Position numbers and translations under genes: made by a program. The notes beneath the pieces were generated by a model. That model saw only the letters and a list, made by a program, of their open reading frames with translations, had not been told where the DNA came from and made no database searches. Shown in pieces: positions 11,649 to 20,037 of a stretch of DNA of 64,000 bases; position 1 is the first letter of the stretch; each line of letters starts with the position of its first letter. Source of the stretch: Nonomuraea turcica (GTDB lineage: Bacteria; Actinomycetota; Actinomycetes; Streptosporangiales; Streptosporangiaceae); the NCBI RefSeq assembly GCF_030718205.1, contig NZ_JAUZQF010000004.1, positions 372,001 through 436,000 on the forward strand, given 5' to 3'.

Positions 11649-12170
11649 ATGAGACGAGACGAGCTTTTGGACGCGGCGGAGGAGCTCCTCTGCGACCAGG
11701 GCTCGGCCGCGCTCACGCTGGCGGCCGTCGCCGAGCGGGCGGGTGTGAGCAAGGGTGGCCTCCTCTATCACTACGGCTCCAAAGAAGCCTTGATCAAGGG
11801 CATGGTGGAGCGGTTGATCGAGGACTTCGACGAACTCATGGCCGCTCAGTCAGATGAGACCTACACCGAGCGCTACGTGGGCGCGACGCTGGCCGCCGTG
11901 CGATCGGGCCGGCTGCGACGATGGGCCGTCGTCACGGGTGCGTCGGGCAACCTTTTCCTGCTCGCGCCGCTCCGTGACGCGATGGCCCGATGGCATCGCG
12001 AGGGGTTGAGCGAGGAGCCGGATCCGCGGGCATCGCAGATCGTACGGCTCGCGTGTGAGGGGCTCTGGGACGTGGCCAGCCACGACCCGGAGCTGAACAC
12101 CGAGGACGACCTGCAGGCCCTCGAGGGCCGCCTGCGAGCCCTGCTGAAAACTCCGCCCAAAGCGCCCTGA
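11649..12170 (+). CDS. TetR/AcrR family transcriptional regulator
   Basis: A 173-residue repressor. The N-terminal helix-turn-helix is clear ([46 protein letters not shown]). The C-terminal half is a typical helical ligand-binding domain (TetR_C-like, with [13 protein letters not shown]). It probably binds the perfect palindrome covering its own -10. The same palindrome is not found upstream of the MFS gene that follows by 287 bp, although such pairs are usually regulator and exporter. It appears leaderless (TACAGT six bases upstream). Confidence 0.93.
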   Translation: MRRDELLDAAEELLCDQGSAALTLAAVAERAGVSKGGLLYHYGSKEALIKGMVERLIEDFDELMAAQSDETYTERYVGATLAAVRSGRLRRWAVVTGASGNLFLLAPLRDAMARWHREGLSEEPDPRASQIVRLACEGLWDVASHDPELNTEDDLQALEGRLRALLKTPPKAP

Positions 12171-12286
12171 CCCGGCCCGTCCCAACGACCCGCACCTAGC
12201 GCCGCCGAGGGACTTCGGCCGACCCCGCCGGGTCCGCCGTCCGCGAGGACCCGACGCCTACCGCCACGCCCCCGCTCCGTCCGCCA

Positions 12287-12300
12287 ACCCGGCGCCGGGT
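12287..12300. other. 14-bp GC palindrome in the TetR-MFS interval
   Basis: ACCCGGCGCCGGGT is a perfect palindrome in the 287-bp gap between the TetR and MFS genes. It may be a transcript-end structure for the TetR gene. The rest of the gap is GC-rich except for an AT-richer stretch around 12425-12440, probably the MFS promoter region. Confidence 0.3.
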
Positions 12301-12457
12301 CGGCGAGACGGCGTGCGGCGGAGGCCGGCGCGACCAGTACGGCGCCTAGCCACACGACGCCCCACCCGCACGACGCTCCAACCGAGCGGCGTGCCACATG
12401 CGTCACCCCACGCCACTGATGTCCAAAATGATTAACGATCTTGTGAGGTGTTGCCGA

Positions 12458-13651
12458 ATGACCCGCAACCTGAGGAGCGCCCGCTACGGGGCGGTCCTCA
12501 CCTTCGTCCTTGGCGGCCTGATGGTGGGCACGATGACCGTGCGTATCCCGGCGCTGACCGACAAACTCGGCCTGTCCGAGTCCACGGTCGGCGCCATCCT
12601 GCTGGTCTGGGGTCTGGGTGCCCTGGTGACCATGCAGTCCATGCGCAGGATCATGACCCGCGCAGGAAGCAGGGCGGTCCTGCGGGTCGGCGGCCCACTC
12701 ACCGCGCTCAGCCTCGTGGCCGTGGCCTTCGCCCCGGATCTCCTGTGGCTCATGGCCGCCGTGGCGGTGTTCGGCATGGGGTTCGGCATGGTCGACATCG
12801 CCATGAACGCCCAGGGGTCCACCGTCGAGCAGGCGTACGGTCGTCCGCTGATGAACGGCATGCACGCGGGCTGGTGCGTCGGCGCGATCGCGGCAGGCGC
12901 CCTCGGCAGCCTGTCGATCGCCCTGGGACTGTCGTTCACCGCCAACGTGGCGCTGATCGGCCTGGCCGCGCTACCGGTCATGATCGTGCTCGGCCGCACG
13001 TACCTGCCCGAGGCGCCGGCCGCCAAGGCAGCCGCGAGCGGACGCCGCCGCATGCCGCCGATCGTCTACCTGCTCGGCGCGATCATGTTCTTCGCGTTCA
13101 TGGTGGAGGGCACGGTCGCCGACTGGAACGGCCTGTACATGCGCAACGAGCTCGGCGCCCCCGAGGCCCTGGCGGCGCTCGGCTACCCGGTCTTCGAGGC
13201 GGGCATGCTGATCGCCAGGCTCACCGGCGACCGGCTGCGGACCAGGTTCGGCGTGCGCGGCATGCTGACCGTCTCCGGGGTTGCCACGGCCGGGTTCTTC
13301 GCGGTGGTGCTGCTGGCTCCCGCGGCGCTGGTGGCGGTGTTCGCGATGTTCTTCGTCGGGCTCGGCGTGGCGACGATCTCGCCGCTCACGCTGTCGCTCG
13401 CCGGGACCGCCACCGACACCCCCGGTCCGGCGATCGCGCAGGCGGGCGCGATGGGGTACACGGGCCTCCTGCTCGGCCCCGTGGTGATCGGCTTCCTGTC
13501 GGACGCCACCAGCCTGCGTACCGCACTCGGCATCGGCGTCGTCCTGGGCCTGCTGATCGCCCTGGCCGCCCGCCTCCTCCCCCGTAGCGAACCGGCCCCC
13601 GTCAACCGGCTCCCGCTCCCGGACCGGCAACCGGCCGAGATCGCCGCCTGA
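12458..13651 (+). CDS. MFS transporter
   Basis: A 397-residue integral membrane protein with about twelve predicted transmembrane helices. It starts TRNLRSARYGAVLTFVLGGLMVGTMTVRIP, and RIPALTDKLGLSESTVGAILLVWGLGA is typical of the FucP/YbjJ-like MFS branch. NGMHAGWCVGAIAAG and DWNGLYMRNELGA fit the same branch. I chose the ATG at 12458 because GAGGTG lies seven bases upstream; the frame extends further upstream without a good start. The substrate cannot be read from the sequence; sugars or small drugs are typical. The upstream TetR gene suggests ligand-induced expression. Confidence 0.9.
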   Translation: MTRNLRSARYGAVLTFVLGGLMVGTMTVRIPALTDKLGLSESTVGAILLVWGLGALVTMQSMRRIMTRAGSRAVLRVGGPLTALSLVAVAFAPDLLWLMAAVAVFGMGFGMVDIAMNAQGSTVEQAYGRPLMNGMHAGWCVGAIAAGALGSLSIALGLSFTANVALIGLAALPVMIVLGRTYLPEAPAAKAAASGRRRMPPIVYLLGAIMFFAFMVEGTVADWNGLYMRNELGAPEALAALGYPVFEAGMLIARLTGDRLRTRFGVRGMLTVSGVATAGFFAVVLLAPAALVAVFAMFFVGLGVATISPLTLSLAGTATDTPGPAIAQAGAMGYTGLLLGPVVIGFLSDATSLRTALGIGVVLGLLIALAARLLPRSEPAPVNRLPLPDRQPAEIAA

Positions 13652-13742
13652 CGACCCGATCTGGGAGTTTCCTATGGATCGCCGTCCGCCGCCCCGCGCT
13701 CACCCGCCGGGCGGCGCGGCGAGGCGCTATCTTGGCTCGATC

Positions 13743-14053
13743 ATGGAGGAGTGGCTGGATCCGACCGGGATCTCAACGCAGCGCCTGCACGTGAGGGCGA
13801 CCACACGTGACGACCTGCCCGCGTTGGAACGTACATGGCTGGACCTGGACATCCGCCGCTATCGGGCGGTCCGATCGCCCCCGAGATGCTGGAACGGCGG
13901 TCCTACAGCTTCCTGCCCGAACACTGGGGACACGTCTACGCTCGCGAGGCATGCGGGGCGGTCCTGGACTGGGGCTTCGCCAACATCCCAGACACCGACC
14001 GGATCGTCGCCATCACCCAGGCGGCCAATCTCCGCTCCGTCCGCTTGAGCTGC
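13743..14053 (+). pseudogene. Degenerate GNAT N-acetyltransferase gene
   Basis: Pieces of a RimJ/RimL-like GNAT enzyme occur in two frames. The first frame gives MEEWLDPTGISTQRLHVRATTRDD...LDIRRY. After a frameshift near 13860 the second frame gives GGPIAPEMLERR and then jumps directly to SYSFLPEHWGHVYAREA, DWGFANIPDTDRIVAITQAANLRSVRL. About 30 residues are missing between MLERR and SYSF, and the normal C-terminus after NLRSVRL is absent. TATCTT nine bases before the ATG may be the old promoter. The loss ends just before the toxin gene, so the toxin-antitoxin pair may have replaced its 3' end. Confidence 0.75.
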
Positions 14054-14081
14054 GGTAATCGACGCCAGAGTGACGCAGATC

Positions 14082-14477
14082 TCACAGCTTGATGACATCG
14101 ACACCAGGCATTTCGTCATAGTCCGCATCCTGTGTGACGACGGGAACGTTGTGCGCTATGGCCGTCGCGGCGATCCAGCTATCGTTTATGGGCGCCTTCC
14201 GCCCGGCGGCACGTAGACGAGAAACCAGCAAGGCCCGAGCGTCGGAGACGGCCTCGTCGATGGCGATGGGCTCGAAACGTTCGGCGAGCTGATACGTGGA
14301 GAGTCGTCGGGCAGATGTGTCAGGATCACGAGCCTGAAGTACGCCGAGCCTCAGCTGACCGAGGGTCACCACAGAGACACCCCACTCATAGTCCACGAAC
14401 CGGCTGGCATCGAAGCGCTCCGCCTCTAGCCCGATGAAGATCGACGTGTCAGCCAGCGCGCGTTTGCGCTCTACCAC
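14082..14477 (-). CDS. PIN-domain toxin (VapC-like)
   Basis: A 131-residue PIN-domain ribonuclease, the toxin of a type II toxin-antitoxin pair. The acidic active-site residues are visible: LADTSIFIGLE near the N-terminus, the glutamine/arginine QLRLGVLQARD helix, NDSWIAATAIAHN, and VVTQDADYDEMPGV. I chose the GTG at 14477, which overlaps the antitoxin stop by seven bases, as expected for coupled translation. Upstream in-frame residues to 14588 belong to the antitoxin in another frame. Some relatives cleave initiator tRNA or rRNA, but the target here is unknown. Confidence 0.9.
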   Translation of the reverse strand: MVERKRALADTSIFIGLEAERFDASRFVDYEWGVSVVTLGQLRLGVLQARDPDTSARRLSTYQLAERFEPIAIDEAVSDARALLVSRLRAAGRKAPINDSWIAATAIAHNVPVVTQDADYDEMPGVDVIKL

Positions 14478-14725
14478 GGGAGATCGTCCGTCGTCTCGGT
14501 GAGGGTCTCCCGCAGTTCGTCCGCAAGGCCTGTGGTGTCCGCACCGAGACGGGTCAGTTCGGTACCGATTTCGACAGCGGAAATCCATTGGCGGCGACGA
14601 GAGACCGGGATGATCTTCGCGACCGGGCGATTGTCTCGGAGAACCTCGATCTCCTCGCCGGATTCAACACGCCGCAGCACATCGGCAGTGTTATTTCGCA
14701 ATTCTCGGGCAGGAATAGCTGTCAT
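14471..14725 (-). CDS. Phd/YefM-type antitoxin (VapB-like)
   Basis: An 84-residue antitoxin with the usual Phd/YefM N-terminal DNA-binding half (IPARELRNNTADVLRRVESGEEIEVLRDNRPVAKIIPV). The acidic C-terminal tail (ELRETLTETTDDLPW) would wrap and inhibit the PIN toxin. It is the first gene of the pair and overlaps the toxin gene. The ATG has no Shine-Dalgarno sequence but TACGCT lies six bases upstream, suggesting a leaderless transcript. It probably represses its own promoter through the repeats at 14732-14758. Confidence 0.9.
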   Translation of the reverse strand: MTAIPARELRNNTADVLRRVESGEEIEVLRDNRPVAKIIPVSRRRQWISAVEIGTELTRLGADTTGLADELRETLTETTDDLPW

Positions 14726-14731
14726 ACCACG

Positions 14732-14758
14732 AGCGTAGGTAACGCGCTACAAGCGTAG
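14732..14758 (-). promoter_or_regulatory. Antitoxin promoter with direct repeats 20 bp apart
   Basis: AGCGTAG occurs at 14732-14738 and again at 14752-14758, a spacing of two helical turns. On the minus strand the proximal copy contains TACGCT, the -10 six bases before the antitoxin ATG. The repeats are the best candidate for toxin-antitoxin complex binding. Confidence 0.5.
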
Positions 14759-14855
14759 CAACGCCTCCGCGGCCTCGATTGTGGAGTCCTCCCGCCCACG
14801 CCCTCGGCCACGCGGTCGAGCCGACGAATCGGCGAAGCGGCTTTGAGCGGGGGGT

Positions 14856-14876
14856 TTGGGGGGCCGCGCCCCCCAA
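14856..14876. terminator. Strong G-run/C-run hairpin downstream of etfA
   Basis: TTGGGGGGC pairs with GCCCCCCAA across a CGC loop, a perfect 9-bp stem. It lies about 70 bp past the etfA stop codon and about 130 bp before the antitoxin start. A GGGG run also precedes it. It lacks a T tract on either strand, so it may act as a pause, a transcript-end block, or simply a repeated intergenic element. Confidence 0.45.
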
Positions 14877-14946
14877 TGTCACAACCTGAGCTCTATATGC
14901 GCGAAGCGCCACCGAGCGAAGACCGTGCTCTGACCCCCCGCACACC

Positions 14947-15900
14947 CTACTTGCGCTTCTTGACTTCCTCCGTGAGCTGGGGCACGACCTGGTGAAGGTC
15001 GCCCACCACGCCGTAGTCGGCCAGCTCGAAGATCGGCGCCTCAGGGTCCTTGTTGATGGCGACGATCGTCTTGGCGGTCTGCATGCCGGCCCGGTGCTGG
15101 ATCGCCCCAGAAATGCCGGCCGCGATGTAGAGCTGCGGCGACACCGTCTTGCCCGTCTGGCCCACCTGGAACTGGTGCGGATACCAGCCCGCGTCCGTCG
15201 CGGCGCGCGAGGCGCCGACGGCCGCGCCGAGCGCGTCCGCGAGCTCCTCGATGATGGAGAAGTTTTCGGCCGAGCCGACGCCGCGGCCGCCGGAGACCAC
15301 GATCGCGGCCTCGGTCAGCTCGGGGCGGGCGCCCTTCTCCTGCTTGACGCGCTCCACGATGCGGGCCGCCTTGGCCGCGTCGGACAGCGCCACCGAGATC
15401 TCCTCCTCCGCTCCGGCGCCCGCGGCGGGCGCGGGGGCCGTGGAGTTGGGGCGTACGGCGACGATCGGGGTGCCCTTGCGGACCTTCGACTGCACGTTGA
15501 TGCCGCCGCCGAAGATCGACTGGTCGGCCACGAAGCCCTCGCCGAGGCCCACGGCGTCCGTGATGACGCCGGAGTCGGTCTTGACCGCGAGGCGGCCGGC
15601 GACTTCCTTGCCCTCGGGCGTGGCGGCGACCAGCACGGCCGACGGCGACTTGTCGGCCACCAGCTGGGCCAGCAGCTCGGCCTTGGGCGCGACGACGTGG
15701 TCGACGATGTCGCTCGCGGGAGCGACATAGATCTTCTCGGCGCCGTACTCGGCCAGCCTGGCCTTGGCGTCCGGCGTGATGCCGGGGCCGGCCCAGACGG
15801 CGGCCGGCGTGCCGAGGGAGCGGGCCAGCGTGAGCAGCTCCAGCGTGACCTTCTTGACCTCGCCGTCGACCTGCTCGACGAGAACGAGAATCTCCGACAT
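14947..15900 (-). CDS. etfA: Electron transfer flavoprotein alpha subunit
   Basis: The alpha subunit of ETF carries the catalytic FAD and shuttles electrons from acyl-CoA and other dehydrogenases to the respiratory chain. The 317-residue protein has an N-terminal nucleotide-like domain ([21 protein letters not shown]). Its C-terminal FAD-binding domain contains [43 protein letters not shown] and [11 protein letters not shown], all signatures of the family. It follows etfB by 18 bases, so the pair is an operon. Confidence 0.97.
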   Translation of the reverse strand: MSEILVLVEQVDGEVKKVTLELLTLARSLGTPAAVWAGPGITPDAKARLAEYGAEKIYVAPASDIVDHVVAPKAELLAQLVADKSPSAVLVAATPEGKEVAGRLAVKTDSGVITDAVGLGEGFVADQSIFGGGINVQSKVRKGTPIVAVRPNSTAPAPAAGAGAEEEISVALSDAAKAARIVERVKQEKGARPELTEAAIVVSGGRGVGSAENFSIIEELADALGAAVGASRAATDAGWYPHQFQVGQTGKTVSPQLYIAAGISGAIQHRAGMQTAKTIVAINKDPEAPIFELADYGVVGDLHQVVPQLTEEVKKRK

Positions 15901-15918
15901 TTCAGTAATCCCCCGTTC

Positions 15919-16698
15919 TCAGATGAACTTCTTGGACGCGAGGAAGTCGGCGGCCTTCTCGCCACCGTCGCCCTCGTCCTTGACGACCGTGCCGGCCGCG
16001 CGCGGCGGGGCCGCGGCGAAGTCGACGACCTCGGACCAGGCCGCGGCCAGGCCGACCTGGGCGGCGTCGATGGAGGCGTCGCCGATGGCGAGCGTCTCGA
16101 CCGGCTTCTTCTTGGCCGCCATGATGCCCTTGAACGAGGGGTAACGCGGCTCGTTGATCTTCTCCACCACGGAGACGACGGCCGGCAGCGTGGCCGAGAC
16201 CTTGTCGAAGCCGTAGTCGGTGAGGCGCTGGATGGTGATCGAGGAGCCCTCGATCTCGACCTTGTTGGCCAGCGTGAGCTGTGGCGCACCGAGGCGCTCG
16301 GCCAGCATCGCGGCCAGCACGCCGGTGCGTGCGTCGGTGGACTCCGAGCCCAGGACGACCAGGTCGAAGCCGATCTTCTTGAGCACCTGCGCCATCGCGT
16401 ACGAGGTCGACAGCGCGTCCGAGCCGTGCAGGGCCTCGTCGCTCAGGTGCACGGCCTTGTCGGCGCCCATGGCCAGGGCCTTGCGGATGGTCTCGGTGGC
16501 CTTGCCTGGGCCCATGGTGAGCACGGTGACCTCGCCACCGTGGGCTTCCTTGAGCTTCAGCGCCTCCTCGACCGCGTACTCGTCAAGCTCGTTGACCACG
16601 CCGTCGGCGGCGTCGCGGTCGAGCGTCTTGTCATCGGACCGCAGCTTGCGCTCGGTCGCCGTGTCGGGGACCTGCTTCACGCAGACGACGATGTTCAT
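15919..16698 (-). CDS. etfB: Electron transfer flavoprotein beta subunit
   Basis: The beta subunit of ETF pairs with EtfA and binds AMP structurally. The 259-residue protein starts MNIVVCVKQVPDT and contains NELDEYAVEEALKLKEAHGGEVTVLTMGP, which is diagnostic. The signature VEIEGSSITIQRLTDYGFDKV appears late. It is the first gene of the etfBA operon. A GGGAGG lies about 12 nt upstream of the ATG. The promoter is probably about 130 bp upstream beside a 12-bp palindrome, which would make the operon regulated. Confidence 0.97.
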   Translation of the reverse strand: MNIVVCVKQVPDTATERKLRSDDKTLDRDAADGVVNELDEYAVEEALKLKEAHGGEVTVLTMGPGKATETIRKALAMGADKAVHLSDEALHGSDALSTSYAMAQVLKKIGFDLVVLGSESTDARTGVLAAMLAERLGAPQLTLANKVEIEGSSITIQRLTDYGFDKVSATLPAVVSVVEKINEPRYPSFKGIMAAKKKPVETLAIGDASIDAAQVGLAAAWSEVVDFAAAPPRAAGTVVKDEGDGGEKAADFLASKKFI

Positions 16699-16825
16699 GG
16701 CCGGTGGCCGACCTCCCGTTTCGCGTGCGCCACCGCGTCGCTGCGGTGGGCGCCGGATGCAATGCTGTCCAGACTGCCAGGTGTCCTCCGGGCTCCCGGC
16801 AGAGGGTGGCTTGTCGCGGTCATGT

Positions 16826-16842
16826 TACCCATGGGTAGCTTA
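16826..16842 (-). promoter_or_regulatory. Possible etfBA promoter and operator
   Basis: TACCCATGGGTA (16826-16837) is a perfect 12-bp palindrome. On the minus strand TAAGCT (16842-16837), a TANNNT -10 match, directly precedes it, so a bound repressor would sit on the transcription start. No clear -35 is seen. The rest of the 16699-16935 gap shows no gene. Confidence 0.35.
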
Positions 16843-16935
16843 CGCGCAAACCGCCGCGGATGCGGACGACACGACAGCCACCATACCGAACTAAATTCTG
16901 TTGACGCCCACCAGGCCCCGCCCCGCCACGAACCG

Positions 16936-18141
16936 TCATGCCGACAGCAGGAACACGATCCCGACCACCAGCGCCGTGCCCGCGAACAGCGCCAGCGTGA
17001 ACGTGCTGAAGAGCGCCGCCAGCCCGAAACACAGCCCGACGACCCCCGCCACGCTCACCATATCCGTGATCATGCGACTGCGCCGGTAAGGGCCGCGCGA
17101 GAACAGCGCCACCCCCGCGTCCGCCACCACGGCCAGCGCGTACGCCGCCAGCAGGAAGAGCGCGACCTCCGACAGCGGCTCCCACGCCGCCGCCGCCAGT
17201 AACGACACGAACAGCCCCGAGCCGATCAGCCAGCGCCTGCGTACCTTCTCCCGATGCCGGGCCTTGGACTCCTCCACCGTCCGCCGATGCCGTTCCTTGC
17301 CCGGCCGCCACTCCACGGTCATCGCGTGGTCGGCTGCACGGGAGGTGCGGGGTGGCGGAGCAGGCACGTGGGCGACGCCCAGCTTGGCGCAGATCTCCGT
17401 GGCCGTCGGCCGCGCGGCCGGATCGACGGACAGGCACGCCCGTAACAGCGGCGCCAGCCACTCGGGCACGCCTTCCAGATCGGGCGGATGGTGCACGACC
17501 CGGTAGGCGACCGCGGAGGCCGGACCCTGCCCGTACGGCTGCCGCCCGGTCGCCGCGTACGCCAGCGTCGCCCCGAACGAGAACACGTCGGCCTCCATGC
17601 CCGCCTGCTTGCCCTCCAGCACCTCGGGGGCCAGGTAGCCGGGCGTGCCCACCACCGCGCCCGAGGCGGTGACCGACAGCGAGTCGAGCGCGCTGGCGAT
17701 GCCGAAGTCGATGACGACGGGATCGCCTTCGGCCATCATCACGTTCGCCGGCTTGAGATCGCGGTGGATCACTCCGGCCTCGTGCATGGCCAGCAACGCG
17801 TCGGCCAGCCCGGAGGCCAGCCTGTGCAGATCGTCCACGGGCGCGGGCAGGGCGCTGAGCGGTCGGCCCTGGACATAACGGGTCACGAGATAGGGTCGGG
17901 CGCCCTCTAGCGAGGCGTCGAGCACCTCCGCCACGTGCGGCCCGCCGACCCTGCGCATGGTCTCCACCTCGCGCGCCAGCCGGGCGAGCGCGCCGGAGCT
18001 CGCGCCGTCGGCCGCGATGTGCGGGTGCAGCACCTTGACCGCGACCGTGCGTCCCTCGGCGTCGAGCGCGAGATGCACCTCGCCGAACCCGCCTGCCCCG
18101 AGCCGGGAAAGTAGCTCATAGGGGCCGAGACGCTCGCTCAT
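16936..18141 (-). CDS. Serine/threonine protein kinase with membrane tail (third of three)
   Basis: A 401-residue Hanks-type kinase. The glycine loop LGAGGFGEVHLA, AVKVLHP lysine, HRDLKPANV catalytic loop, DFGIAS and GTPGYLAPEV are all intact, so it should be active. After the kinase domain (about residues 1-260) come a basic linker (PGKERHRRTVEESKARHREKVRRRW) and about four hydrophobic segments to the C-terminus. There is no extracellular sensor domain such as PASTA. I chose the ATG at 18141 (MSERLGPYELL), which has GGGGGAGAG upstream; the longer frame to 18375 encodes the tail of the upstream kinase in another frame. It is the last of three neighbouring kinase genes, 92 bp after the second. 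Confidence 0.93.
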   Translation of the reverse strand: MSERLGPYELLSRLGAGGFGEVHLALDAEGRTVAVKVLHPHIAADGASSGALARLAREVETMRRVGGPHVAEVLDASLEGARPYLVTRYVQGRPLSALPAPVDDLHRLASGLADALLAMHEAGVIHRDLKPANVMMAEGDPVVIDFGIASALDSLSVTASGAVVGTPGYLAPEVLEGKQAGMEADVFSFGATLAYAATGRQPYGQGPASAVAYRVVHHPPDLEGVPEWLAPLLRACLSVDPAARPTATEICAKLGVAHVPAPPPRTSRAADHAMTVEWRPGKERHRRTVEESKARHREKVRRRWLIGSGLFVSLLAAAAWEPLSEVALFLLAAYALAVVADAGVALFSRGPYRRSRMITDMVSVAGVVGLCFGLAALFSTFTLALFAGTALVVGIVFLLSA

Positions 18142-18233
18142 ACCTCTACTCTCCCCCTGACGGCTCGCCGGGACACTCGGGCGCCATCCTCCTGACGCCC
18201 ACCCGGCAGACTCAGGCGCCCTGCCGGGACGCC

Positions 18234-20021
18234 TCAGGACCAGTTGGTCAGGAAGCCCAGCCCGAGATCGTCCAGCAGGCTGCCGATCAGCCCGCTGATC
18301 AGCCCCATCGTGCTCTGCCTGGCCTCGCTGGCCAGCTGGTCGATGACCGTCTCCGGCGCCTGCCACGGCGACCACACCGGCTGCTGGCCCAGCGCGAACA
18401 TCACCGCGAACAGCGCCGCCGTGCCCACCAGCACGACCGCGACCAGCGCCGCGCCCGGCGTACGCAGGACGCTGGTGAGCGAGCGGGTCACGGCCTTACG
18501 CGGCGCACCGCCGCCGGGCAGCACGAACAGGCCGGCGGTGAACGCTCCGGCCCCGTAGGCGGCCGCCTCATTGACGCTCATCCTGCCCGCCCAGTAGAGC
18601 ACGCCCCACACACACACGCCGAACAGCAGCGCCAGCGGCCCGTGCACGGCTGTCACGAGCGCCGACTTCACGAGCGCCCACGGCGTGCCGACCACTACGA
18701 GCAGCGGGTCGGACCCGCTGCTGCCGCGGATCTGCCGCCGCTTGACCAGGTCGCCGAACAGGTATTCGCCGAGCCGCAACACCAGCGCCAGCACGAGCGC
18801 CACCGCGCCCACCATGACCGGCATCATGACCGTCAGCGCGACCAGCGTGACCAGCAGCAGCAACCCGGTGAACTGGCTGCCGAACAGATATTTCTTCCGC
18901 TCGGCCGGCGGAGTGTATTGAGGCGGCGGAACGTAACGAGACGCCGGTGGCGGCGGGGCCGTGCGCGGCTGCGGCGCCGGGTAGCCGGCCACCCGCTGGT
19001 CGGCCATCGGCGGCCGGGCGGAGACGGGCGCGGGCACGTAGGGCGGCGGCTTCTCCTCACGCCGCTTCTTCTCCCGCGGCGGAGCCGGGGGCGGCGGCGC
19101 AGGCTTGGCGTATTGGACCGGAGGCAGCAGGTCGGAGTAGGAGTCCATGACCCGCGTCCCGCTGCCCATGCGCTTGGTCCCCGTCGGCCCATCGAAGGAG
19201 GGCGTCTCGTTGAACGTGGTCACCGACGGATCCAGCGCCCTGGCCATCCGCAGCAACTCCTGCGCGCCGGGCCGCGCCGCAGGGTCGACCTGCAGGGCCC
19301 GGCTGAGCCAGTGGCGCAGCCACGCGGGCGCCTTGTCGAGCTGCGCCCGCCCTTCCATGATGTTGAAGCAGACCGCCTCGAACGTGCCCGTGCCGAACGG
19401 CGGCGCGCCGGTCGCGGCGAAGAACACCGTCGAGGCCAGGGCATGCACGTCGGCCGCCTGGGTGATGTCCGTATCGCGGATGATCTCCGGCGCCAGGTAG
19501 CCGGGCGTGCCGACGAACATGCCGGTCTGCGTCAGCCTGGTGGCGTTGACCAGGTGGGCGATGCCGAAGTCGATGACCAGCGGCTCGCCGTCGACGAGCA
19601 TGACGTTGGACGGCTTGAAGTCGCGGTGGATCACCTCGGCCGCGTGAATGGCCACCAGCGCCCGGCAGAGCCCCTGGGCGAGCTTGATGACCTCGCGCGC
19701 CGTGAGGGCGCCGTCGGTCAGGACAGTGTCCTCCAGCGTGCGGCCCGGGGCGAAGCGGGTCACGACGTAGGGCTGGCCGCCCACGAGCTCGGCGTCGATG
19801 ACCTCGGCGACGAACGGGCTGCGCACCCGGCGCATGGTCTCGACCTCGCGGGTCAGCCGGTCGCGCGCCTTGAGGTCGGCGGCCACGTGCGGGTGGAGCA
19901 CCTTGATGGCGACCTCGCGGCCCTCGCCGTCGAGACCGAGATGGACGACACCCATGCCGCCTTCGCCGATCTTCCTGACGAGCCGATAAGGGCCGAGCCG
20001 CTCTGGTGCCTGGGTGTTCAT
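18234..20021 (-). CDS. Serine/threonine protein kinase with membrane tail (second of three)
   Basis: A 595-residue Hanks-type kinase with intact IGEGGMGVVHLG, AIKVLHPH lysine, DFGIAHL and GTPGYLAPEI motifs. Its catalytic loop reads HRDFKPSN rather than the usual HRDLKP. A Pro/Arg-rich linker (residues ~290-385) leads to a multi-pass membrane region and a short C-terminal segment (WSPWQAPETVIDQL) similar to the tail of the first kinase (WTPLNVDPVVELL). I chose the ATG at 20021 (MNTQAPERLGPY), preceded by GGGGAAGG; the in-frame ATG at 20048 has a poor ribosome site. The spacing of 16 bases from the first kinase indicates co-transcription. Confidence 0.93.
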   Translation of the reverse strand: MNTQAPERLGPYRLVRKIGEGGMGVVHLGLDGEGREVAIKVLHPHVAADLKARDRLTREVETMRRVRSPFVAEVIDAELVGGQPYVVTRFAPGRTLEDTVLTDGALTAREVIKLAQGLCRALVAIHAAEVIHRDFKPSNVMLVDGEPLVIDFGIAHLVNATRLTQTGMFVGTPGYLAPEIIRDTDITQAADVHALASTVFFAATGAPPFGTGTFEAVCFNIMEGRAQLDKAPAWLRHWLSRALQVDPAARPGAQELLRMARALDPSVTTFNETPSFDGPTGTKRMGSGTRVMDSYSDLLPPVQYAKPAPPPPAPPREKKRREEKPPPYVPAPVSARPPMADQRVAGYPAPQPRTAPPPPASRYVPPPQYTPPAERKKYLFGSQFTGLLLLVTLVALTVMMPVMVGAVALVLALVLRLGEYLFGDLVKRRQIRGSSGSDPLLVVVGTPWALVKSALVTAVHGPLALLFGVCVWGVLYWAGRMSVNEAAAYGAGAFTAGLFVLPGGGAPRKAVTRSLTSVLRTPGAALVAVVLVGTAALFAVMFALGQQPVWSPWQAPETVIDQLASEARQSTMGLISGLIGSLLDDLGLGFLTNWS

Positions 20022-20037
20022 CGCCGCCTTCCCCGGA

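Noticed and set aside
12171..12457. A small gene between the TetR and MFS genes
   Set aside because: Frames there give Pro/Arg/Ala-rich text without a ribosome site. The interval is better read as a terminator and a promoter.
14691..14945. Small minus-strand frame between etfA and the antitoxin gene
   Set aside because: It crosses the G6/C6 hairpin and overlaps the antitoxin start. The product has no recognisable features and no ribosome site.
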